The notes beneath the pieces are model-generated. The model was not told the DNA's origin. It ran no database searches and saw nothing but the letters and a program-made list of their open reading frames with translations. From Eledone cirrhosa (Eukaryota > Mollusca > Cephalopoda > Octopoda > Eledonidae), in NCBI GenBank assembly GCA_964016885.1, contig OZ024740.1:5661950-5725949 (forward strand): DNA of 64,000 bases, in the 5' to 3' direction. Below are positions 57,560-64,000 of this stretch, one piece after another (the first letter of the stretch is position 1; each line of letters opens with the position of its first letter). Both the position numbers and the translations under genes were made by a program.

Positions 57560-57960
57560 CAGCGATCTGAGGTTAGCTCTCACCATCTCTGCCCATATCT
57601 TCCATGGTCTTCCTCTACTGTGTCTTCCTTCCACCAGGATTTCTTGGCACTTTTTCACCTAGCAGTCATCTTCCATGCACATCACATGTCCATACTAATG
57701 CAGCCTTCTCCCCGCACACTACAGCCTATTCCTCTTATACACAGTTTCTCTCTCAAGTCATCCATGCCTGGTCGTTCACATACACTCACATTGTACATCC
57801 ATCGGAGCATGCTTGCTTTATTTCTTTCCAACCTTTGCATATCCTCCTCAGTTGCTGCCCATGTCTCACTACCATGCAGCATCACGCATCTCACACAGAC
57901 ATCATACAACCGACCTTTCGTTCATAGGAAGAAACCTTTCATTGTCAATAGAAGAAGCAG
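57560..57960 (-). pseudogene. LINE copy 2 Pol C-terminal domain, decayed
   Basis: MLHGSETWAATEEDMQRLER followed by LREKLCIRGIGCSV is recognisable. The LRWYGHVMRM block that should follow is frame-broken. Confidence 0.75.
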
Positions 57961-58020
57961 CTCGCTAAACTTATTCTAGATACTGTGGCCTCGGAGCACC
58001 CTCCTCCCTTGCTAATTTGA

Positions 58021-58440
58021 TCACCTAGGTATGTATCGGAAGCTATCAACCACCTCTATAGATTCTACCTGCATTTGAAAAATGTGCCTATCACTGACAC
58101 TCCTACTATCAATTTTCCCTGAACATCTACTACATATGAAGTTTTCCCTACCGACTAGGTTGCCTGTTATCCCACTACACCTCTTGTGTACCCAAGATCT
58201 GCATTGTGCACATTCTATAGAGTTTATGCCAACTCCTTTTCTACATATCAAACATGGCCATTTCCCTGATGGAATCAGAGTTTTGTCCTCTTTCCTACTT
58301 ATCAACACTTTTGTCTCTGCTAAGTTCCCTCTCAGTCCTCTTCATTCTAATTGCTGTTTCCATAGCCAGAATTTATTCTCTAGCTCGTCTACTGATTCTG
58401 TTATAAGTACCAGATCGTCAGCATACAGTTGTACTTTTTC
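58021..58440 (-). pseudogene. LINE copy 2 RT palm end and PHD-like finger
   Basis: YADDLVL is readable just after the deletion at about 58,430, then the finger CLICRKGVGINSIECAQCRS, WVHKRCSG, CSRCSG. Here the His is present, so the C4HC3 set is complete. It ends VDSFRY before a frame break. Confidence 0.8.
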
Positions 58441-58449
58441 CAAGCACAA

Positions 58450-58837
58450 AACCAAACTGCATCTCATCTAATTTGATTCTTTTTCAAATTAGTTCTGCTA
58501 GCACTCTTTCTGTCACTTTCATAACCTGATCCATCAGTTTTATGCCCCTATAATTGCTCCTCTCTAGAGCATCCCCTTTACCTTTGTAGCAAAATATAAG
58601 TATACTGCTGTACCAGTCTTTGGGTATGACTCTGCCATATATAGCTTGATTGACGATGAATGCAACCAGTTTAGTTCCTACTTCTCCTGATGCCTTCAGC
58701 ATCTCAGCAACTATCCCTGACAGTCCAGCGGACTTACCATTCTTCATTTCCTTAATTGCCTTGTTGACCCTATAGTTGTCAACATCAATAGCTGGTCCTC
58801 TGTTGGGCCTCTTGGGGGTAGTTTCTTTCTCTCTCAT
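58450..58837 (-). pseudogene. LINE copy 2 RT N-terminal part
   Basis: The segment reads NKAIKEMKNGKSAGLSGIVA, EMLKASG, IPKDWYSSILIFCYKGKGDA and NYRGIKLMDQVMKVTERVLA, as in copy 3 residues about 144-235. An interruption follows, then DEMQFGFVLGKSTT, after which about 370 bp corresponding to RT motifs A and B are missing. Confidence 0.82.
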
Positions 58838-59010
58838 TCATTCTCAACATTCATCAGTCTCTCATAATGACATTTCCAGGCCCCCCTTTTCTGAGCACCA
58901 GTGACACTAAGTACACCCATATCATTTCAGACACACTTATCTCCAACAACATCCTGATTTGCACTGACACACTGCCTTGCAATGCGGAACACCTTACGTC
59001 CCTGATCCTC

Positions 59011-59465
59011 TCATCGCAAAACATTAGCAAACCTCCTACTCTCAGCTTCCCTGCATGCTAAGCATACCTGATGTCTATCTTCTCTTTTAGCAGCTGAGTA
59101 TCGGTCTCTATTCCCTCCATTTTTCAAATCCTTCCGTGCTAGTCTTTTATCTTTAATGGCTCTATTTACCAGGCTGTTCACCACCAAGTCATCCTCTGTC
59201 TGGTCGGAGCTCTGCTCCAGCCACAAGCCTCTTCAGTTGCCTGTAGTAAGTTGTCTCATCAGAACTTCCAGTTATTATCTATGACATACAATTCTAATTC
59301 ATCTTCTTTCTCATCATACATATCTTGAAGGGCTTTCCTAAATTGATATTTAAGTGAAAGGTCTTTTAGCTTCCAGACCTTCCTTTTCCACACCTTCCTG
59401 TATGTCTCATTTTGCCTCTTGCTTATTGAGATGTCACTAACGACTAACCTATGCTGGGGGTACAT
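59011..59465 (-). pseudogene. LINE copy 2 linker between endonuclease and RT
   Basis: Two open pieces (59,011-59,226 and 59,259-59,465) correspond to the region preceding RT. The first (NRAIKDKRLARKDLKNGG) aligns with KVDEAVKAKRQAWKEWKNGG of copy 3. Confidence 0.7.
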
Positions 59466-59509
59466 TCTTCCCCAGGGTATGCCTTAGTATTTGACACCAT
59501 CTGTCTGTC

Positions 59510-60165
59510 TCATTGCCTAACTAGCAAGAAGTCAATCAGGGTTATGTGCTTGCCTGATTGGTAGGTTATTAGGTGGTTCGTAGGTTTCCTGAAGTTAGTG
59601 TTGCAAATGGTTAGTTTACTTGCATCACAAAATTCAAGAAACCTCACTCCTTCGTTTCTTGTACCATAACCATGACCACCATGTACCCCAGTGTATCCAT
59701 TGTGGAGCTGTCCAACATGACCATTGAAGTCTATTATAACTAGGGCTCTGTCCTCTGTCACTATGGTTGTCTCTAGAATTTGCTTGTAAAAGCAGTCCTT
59801 CTCTTCTTTACCTAGGCCTGCTTGGAGAGCATAGGCCAAGATAATTGTCAGCAATCTCTTGCCCACAAGTAATCTAATCTTAATTATTCTGTTACTGACA
59901 CTAACTACCTCTATTGTCTTATTGATCCACTTCTCAGCTAGTAAAATGTCTACCCCGCCTAACCCATCATCGTTTCCTACCCAGAAAAGCTTATATCTAA
60001 GCTGTTTGCCTACGATTAGTCTTGCTGAGGCACTCCTCCATCTTATCTCTTGCATGCAGCACACCTCCACATGTCTTCTCTCCAGCATCTCCACTTTCTC
60101 ACCAGATCTACTTGTCAGGGTGTCAACATTAAGTGTGGCAACTTTGAGATGTGTCGTCTTTCATT
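59510..60165 (-). pseudogene. LINE copy 2 APE-type endonuclease
   Basis: In one frame from about 60,165: LKVATLNVDTLTSRSGE (start strand of the EEP fold), VCCMQEIRW (catalytic Glu), AYALQAG, IIDFNGHVG (Asp/Asn motif), GYGTRNEGVRFLEF, and a terminal HITLIDFLLVRQ. The last has IDF in place of the usual SxIDFxL with its upstream polar residue (LIDF here). These are RTE-type signatures for target-primed reverse transcription. An in-frame Met occurs at 60,094, but homology starts upstream of it. No proper ATG is in frame at the 5' edge. Confidence 0.85.
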
Positions 60166-60276
60166 GATTCTTTCTTTTTCTCTGCAAAGAAAAATATTTA
60201 AAATATATCCTAACTTGCAGTTTCCACTTACCAAATTCCATTCCCAAATCATTAGTTAACCAAAAGCTATAGTAGA

Positions 60277-60425
60277 AGATATAGGTGGTGAACTGGCAGA
60301 GCTGTTAGAACGTTGGATAGAATGCTTTGTCTCTCAGAGCTGAGGTTTGCCTTTCATCCATTCAAAGTCAATAAAAAAGTACCAGTCTAATACTGGGGTT
60401 GATTTTTCCTCTTTATCACTTTCTC
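60277..60425 (+). mobile_element. Diverged tRNA-type SINE (second cephalopod family)
   Basis: 'ggtggtgaactggcagagct', 'tttgcctttcatccattcaa' and 'taccagtctaatactggggt' match, with divergence, a common octopus SINE as I recall it ('ggtggtgagctggcagaatc', 'tttgcctttcatcctttcgg', 'taccagttgcgtactggggtcgat'). It is followed by C/T-rich DNA as expected after that body. Confidence 0.7.
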
Positions 60426-60687
60426 CCTTCCTTTCTCTCAGTATCTATCCTTCTCAGGAAAAGATCAGCTGTATGTCAATATGGCACCCCTATGACTCCC
60501 TCGGGTGTTATGGGACCATACACAGTAAAAGTTGTACAATAGGATCAAACCCAGAAGTACACAACTACAGAAATAGATATGTTTACCACAGAGCCCAGCC
60601 TGCTCCAGTATTTCACTTGTTTCCATCTCCTCCTCTCTCTACTTTTAATGTAACAAAATATTCTATGAAATAATTATAACAGCAATT
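60426..60687. other. Unassigned sequence after the SINE
   Basis: About 260 bp, partly C/T-rich. The part from 60,530 has a weak tRNA-like look on the minus strand, but nothing was firmly identified. Confidence 0.4.
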
Positions 60688-60957
60688 TATTGTTGTTGTT
60701 GGTGGTTGTGTCATTGTTGTTGTTATGGATGATGGTGGTGTTGTTGTTATTGTTGTTGTCATTGTTGTTGGTGTCACTGTTGTTGTTGTTGATGTTTCTG
60801 TTGATATTGATGCAGTTTTTGTTATGATTTCTTTTGTTGATATTGCTGTTAACATTGTTGTTGTTGTTGTTGCTGATGGCATAGTTGTTGATATTGATGT
60901 AGCTTTTGATGTTATTGATTTTGTTGATATTGGTGTTGTTGTTACTGTTGTTGTTTA
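60688..60957. repeat. (GTT)n-type trinucleotide repeat
   Basis: Imperfect GTT/GAT triplets continue over about 270 bp, giving spurious Val-rich (plus) and Thr-rich (minus) frames. Confidence 0.93.
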
Positions 60958-61062
60958 GCCTTGTTATAGCTCTCTTTCACCAGATTGATGACATGTGATT
61001 GGCACAATTAACCCATTGCTATACTATCTGTATTCTGGGACATACTACATACTTAAGGCTTG

Positions 61063-61065
<3 letters not shown>

Positions 61066-61149
<84 letters not shown>
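61066..61149. repeat. (TA)n microsatellite
   Basis: About 84 bp of uninterrupted TA. Confidence 0.98.
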
Positions 61150-61151
<2 letters not shown>

Positions 61152-61234
61152 AGGTGAGTTTTATTGTAGTACAATAAAGCAATACAGATATCGGATAAGA
61201 AGCACTCTACAGTTTGTAGGACTGGAGTATACAT

Positions 61235-61564
61235 AATATAAGATCAAAAGATGGTTAAAGGAGTTCCATGTATTTTATTATGCGCATTTCAAAAACAAAC
61301 ATCATCATGCAATAATATTTGTGTTTTCATCAGATAAAACAGGAGAACATGATATGAAGGCTAAAAAACACTTGTGGATAGTGCAGTTTTAAATCAACAT
61401 TTTGATTTAAAACTGCACTATCCACAAGTGTTTTTTAGCCTTCATATCATGTTCTCCTGTTTTATCTGATGAAAACACAAATATTATTGCATGATGATGT
61501 TTGTTTTTGAAATGCGCATAATAAAATACATGGAACTCCTTTAACCATCTTTTGATCTTATATT
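61235..61564. repeat. Perfect palindrome, 163-bp arms, 4-nt loop
   Basis: 61,235-61,397 and 61,402-61,564 are exact reverse complements as far as I can compare, separated by catt. The outer tip is 'aatataagatcaaaagatgg'. The right arm touches the GATGAT-type end of the LINE copy 3 3' UTR. There is no coding content. A transcript through it would fold into a long dsRNA stem. A foldback assembly artefact is possible and should be ruled out. Confidence 0.9.
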
Positions 61565-61860
61565 CATCATCACCGTTTTACGTCCGTTCTTCCACGCTAG
61601 CATGGGTTAGACGGGTTGTCCTGTTGTGGGCAGTGTCTGGTCGGCTGACCATGCCTTGCTCATACAGGAACTGATCTGGCTTGATTTCTACAGCTGGATG
61701 CCCTTCCTAACACCAACCTCATTTACAGTGAGTGCTGGGTGCTTTTTCGTGGCGCCTACACGTCCACTTTACAGTGTGGGCTGGGTGCTTTTTTGCCGTG
61801 GCACCTCCACGGCCACCTTGCGGTGGGGGGGGGGGGGGGGGGGCATATTTTTTATATGCT
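61565..61860 (-). other. LINE copy 3 3' UTR with two 48-bp modules and a C-run
   Basis: In LINE sense: the stop codon, about 18 nt, a homopolymer of about 17-18 C (61,826-61,843 on plus as G), two tandem modules (gtgccacggcaaaaaagcac and a 'cgccacgaaaaagcaccc' variant), a conserved 140-bp domain and a short GATGAT end. Short simple-repeat 3' ends are typical of RTE LINEs. Confidence 0.85.
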
Positions 61861-64000
61861 TCAGCATGTACCCATGGGAGGTCGGGTACCCTGTATTACT
61901 GCGTGACGCCAGAAGTCACGGTCGTGTGTCATTGACTTTGAGAGGTGTAGTTGGGTAAGGTCGGCTTTTATCACCTCATCCCAAGTCATCTTGGGTCTCC
62001 CCACTCCGCAGTTTCCATAAACTTCTAGTGCTCTGCACCTTTTTATGCAGCTGTCATCCTTCATACGCATCACATGTCCATACCAGCGTAACCGCCTCTC
62101 CTGCACGCAGCATTTGATTCCTCTTATGCTCAGTCTCTCTCTCAATTCCTTTATGCTTTGTCGTTCACGTATATTACTGTTACACATCCATCGGAGCATG
62201 CAGGCTTCGTTTCTCTCTAATCTACGTAAGTCTTCCACCTTCAGCGCCCAGGTCTCACTACCATGCAACATCGCTGTTCGGATACACGCATCATACAGTC
62301 TGCCTTTCATTCTGAGGGAGAAGCCTTTTGCAGCTAGCAGTGGTAGTAGTTCCCTAAACTTCTTCCATCCCGTTCTTACCCTAGTTATTGTACTTTCTGA
62401 GCGCCCACCTCCGTTGCTAATTCGGTCACCTAGGTAGCAGAAGCTGTCTACTGTTTCTACAGGGCCCTCCCAGAGATTGGTGGTACTTGTTTCCTGTGGC
62501 TGTTTGCTTGCTGTTTCAGCACAGCTGCTGCATGTGAATCCTACATTCTTAATTAAGCTTCCTGAGATGCCGCTACATCTCTTGTGTACCCATTGTTTGC
62601 ATTTGGGGCAGAGAATGGAGTTCCTACCTACACCTTTCCTACATACTGAGCAAGGCCATTTCCCTGAGGGGATCTGGGTTCTGTTTTCTCGTCTACTTAC
62701 AAGGACCTTAGTCTTTGTCATGTTGACTTTGAGGCCCTTTCTCTCTAGTCCCTGCTTCCAGGTTTGGAATTTATTCTCTAGTTCTACCATAGATTCAGCT
62801 ATGAGTGCGAGGTCATCAGCATACAGGAGTTCCCATGGGCATCCGGTCTTAAACTCCTCCGTTATTGCCTGCAAGACTATGATGAACAGGAGAGGGCTAA
62901 GAACAGAGCCCTGGTGGACCCCAACCTGTACGCTAAATTCCTCGCTATACTCATTGCCAATCCTAACTTTGCTGACTGCTCCCCTATACATGGCTTGTAC
63001 CGCTTTCACAAGCCATTCATCTACTCCTAGTTTTCTAAGAGCCCACCAGATTACTGCACGTGGAACTCTGTCAAAGGCTTTCTCAAGGTCGACAAATGCC
63101 AAGTAGAGTGGCTTACTTTTAGCTAGGTACTTTTCCTGTAATTGCCTCACAAGGAAGAGGGCATCAGTGGTGCCTTTCCCTGGTACAAACCCAAATTGCA
63201 TCTCGTCTATATTCACCCGGTCCCTAATCAGCTGTGCTATAACTCTTTCTGTTACTTTCATGACCTGGTCCATCAACTTTATACCTCTATAGTTTCCTCT
63301 ATCTAGTGCATCGCCTTTACCTTTGTAGCAGTTGACAATGATGCTACTGCACCAATCTTTTGGTATGGCCCCCTCTAGTATTACCTGGTTAACGATACGT
63401 GTGGTTATAGTGTGACCTACAGACCCAGATGCCTTCAGCATCTCGGCAGCTATACCCGATGGACCGGTTGCCTTCCCTATCTTCATATCTCTGATTGCCT
63501 TACTTACTACGCTGCCGCTGACTTGTACTGCTGGTCCCTCTATAGGGTCTACGTGGGGTAGGGTCTCTTCTTCCCATGCATTCTCCTCATTTAGTAATCT
63601 ATCATAATGACTCTTCCATGCATCTTTCTTCTCAGCACTTGTGAGGGCAAGCTCACCTTTATCATTCCGGATACACTTCTCTCCAATGACATCACAACTA
63701 TCTCTGACACACTGCCTCGCAATCTTGAATACCTCCTGTTTCTGGTCCTCACGTTGTAAAACATGCTTGAATTTTCTATCCTCTGCTTCCCTCCTAGCTA
63801 AGTATACTTGTCGCCTAGCTTCCCTCTTGGTCTCTATGTAATGTACCCTGCTCCCCCCGTTCTTCCATTCTTTCCATGCCTGTCTCTTGGCCTTGACTGC
63901 TTCATCTACCTTATTGTTCCACCACCAAGTCACTCTCCTCCTGCTTGAGGTCTTACTCCAGCCACAAACCTCATCCGTCGCCTCTAGTAAGTTATTTTTT
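61861..64000 (-). CDS. RTE-like LINE Pol (RT, PHD-like finger, C-terminal domain), 5' partial
   Basis: The frame is open from the right edge to a stop at 61,861-61,863. Numbering is from codon 63,933, which is not a true start (GTG, with upstream codons also open and LINE-like). RT: GKATGPSGIAAEMLKASG at 153-170, IPKDWCSSIIVNCYKGKGDA at 190-209, AFVDLEKAFDRVP at 279-291, GVHQGSVLSPLLF at 338-350 and catalytic YADD at 371-374. A C4HC3 PHD-like finger uses C428, C431, C442, C445, H450, C453, C468 and C471. It is followed by the MLHGSETWAL block (555-564), LRWYGHVMRM (615-624) and GRPKMTWDEVIKADL (645-659). The RT would copy LINE RNA at a nicked target. The finger could bind nucleic acid or chromatin, but that is a guess. 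No internal stop or frame change is seen. Confidence 0.93.
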   Translation of the reverse strand, partial: KNNLLEATDEVCGWSKTSSRRRVTWWWNNKVDEAVKAKRQAWKEWKNGGSRVHYIETKREARRQVYLARREAEDRKFKHVLQREDQKQEVFKIARQCVRDSCDVIGEKCIRNDKGELALTSAEKKDAWKSHYDRLLNEENAWEEETLPHVDPIEGPAVQVSGSVVSKAIRDMKIGKATGPSGIAAEMLKASGSVGHTITTRIVNQVILEGAIPKDWCSSIIVNCYKGKGDALDRGNYRGIKLMDQVMKVTERVIAQLIRDRVNIDEMQFGFVPGKGTTDALFLVRQLQEKYLAKSKPLYLAFVDLEKAFDRVPRAVIWWALRKLGVDEWLVKAVQAMYRGAVSKVRIGNEYSEEFSVQVGVHQGSVLSPLLFIIVLQAITEEFKTGCPWELLYADDLALIAESMVELENKFQTWKQGLERKGLKVNMTKTKVLVSRRENRTQIPSGKWPCSVCRKGVGRNSILCPKCKQWVHKRCSGISGSLIKNVGFTCSSCAETASKQPQETSTTNLWEGPVETVDSFCYLGDRISNGGGRSESTITRVRTGWKKFRELLPLLAAKGFSLRMKGRLYDACIRTAMLHGSETWALKVEDLRRLERNEACMLRWMCNSNIRERQSIKELRERLSIRGIKCCVQERRLRWYGHVMRMKDDSCIKRCRALEVYGNCGVGRPKMTWDEVIKADLTQLHLSKSMTHDRDFWRHAVIQGTRPPMGTC

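Larger units (their letters stand above)
57549..60170 (-). mobile_element. RTE-like LINE, copy 2, with APE endonuclease and internal deletion
   Basis: Head to tail with copy 1. From the right it reads APE endonuclease (60,165 to about 59,510), a degenerate linker (59,465-59,011), the RT N-terminal part (58,837 to about 58,450), a deletion, the end of the palm plus PHD-like finger (58,430-58,021) and a decayed C-terminal domain (57,909-57,560). It is the only copy in this window with the endonuclease. It has many frame changes, and no 3' tail is seen before copy 1 begins. Confidence 0.85.
61565..64000 (-). mobile_element. RTE-like LINE, copy 3, intact RT, running off the right edge
   Basis: 3' UTR at 61,565-61,860, then an uninterrupted Pol frame to the window end. 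The endonuclease would lie beyond the edge. The intact frame suggests a recently active copy. The 3' tail ('ggacgtaaaacggtgatgat') is shared with 22.3 kb and 55.4 kb. Confidence 0.9.

Noticed and set aside
60613..60958. Thr-rich and Val-rich frames over the GTT repeat
   Set aside because: Trinucleotide repeat translations in both directions.
61626..63106. Plus-strand frames opposite the intact LINE Pol
   Set aside because: Antisense shadows of a clearly supported minus-strand RT frame.

Overview
The window looks like gene-poor, repeat-saturated DNA from a cephalopod mollusc, most likely an octopus. The evidence is two diverged tRNA-type SINEs whose wording I recognise from octopus/cephalopod genomes (53.8 kb and 60.3 kb), short (GATGAT)n-tailed RTE-type LINEs, Penelope-like and Helitron fragments, a CsRn1-like and a Mag/K02A2.6-like Ty3/Gypsy element, and very long (TA)n/(CA)n microsatellites. 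No cellular protein-coding gene, rRNA or true tRNA gene could be supported. The only possible host coding sequence is one 46-bp candidate exon at 49,787-49,832.

Layout. 1-21,811 is a 65-bp satellite array running off the left edge, with kilobase-scale higher-order duplications. 21,812-24,258 holds microsatellites, an RTE 3' tail, Penelope-like fragments and a foldback element with about 230-bp inverted arms. 24,258-30,573 is a 30-bp minisatellite split by a young Ty3/Gypsy element (24,410-29,722, minus strand, LTRs differing at one visible position). 30,574 to about 34,970 is a decayed plus-strand CsRn1-like Ty3/Gypsy element with a 3' LTR only. 34,975-36,590 is non-coding with a duplicated dispersed repeat. 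36,592-49,749 is a second giant array, with a 39-bp pyrimidine-rich unit that is stop-free in five of six frames. 49,750-53,130 contains the candidate exon, a Helitron helicase tip, two oppositely oriented Penelope-like copies and a hairpin. 53,130-55,830 has a 48-bp minisatellite, a SINE, a perfect 218-bp-armed foldback and unique DNA. 55,830-64,000 has three minus-strand RTE-like LINE copies. The last (61,565 to the right edge) has an uninterrupted reverse-transcriptase ORF and its 3' end abuts a perfect 163-bp-armed palindrome.

How the parts connect. The coding capacity seen is that of mobile elements: Gag, protease, RT, RNase H and integrase for the LTR elements, APE endonuclease plus RT for the RTE LINEs, a GIY-YIG endonuclease domain for the Penelope-like copy, and a Pif1-type helicase tip for the Helitron. 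The main cross-window link is a 48-bp module of the RTE 3' UTR. It is present once at 22.3 kb and twice in the intact LINE at 61.7 kb. It has expanded into independent minisatellites at 29.1 kb (inside the Gypsy element, between a duplicated LTR end and primer-binding region) and at 53.3 kb. This looks like a LINE-derived seed of new minisatellites. More than half of the window is two tandem arrays, and the rest shows repeated inverted-repeat formation and element-into-element insertion.
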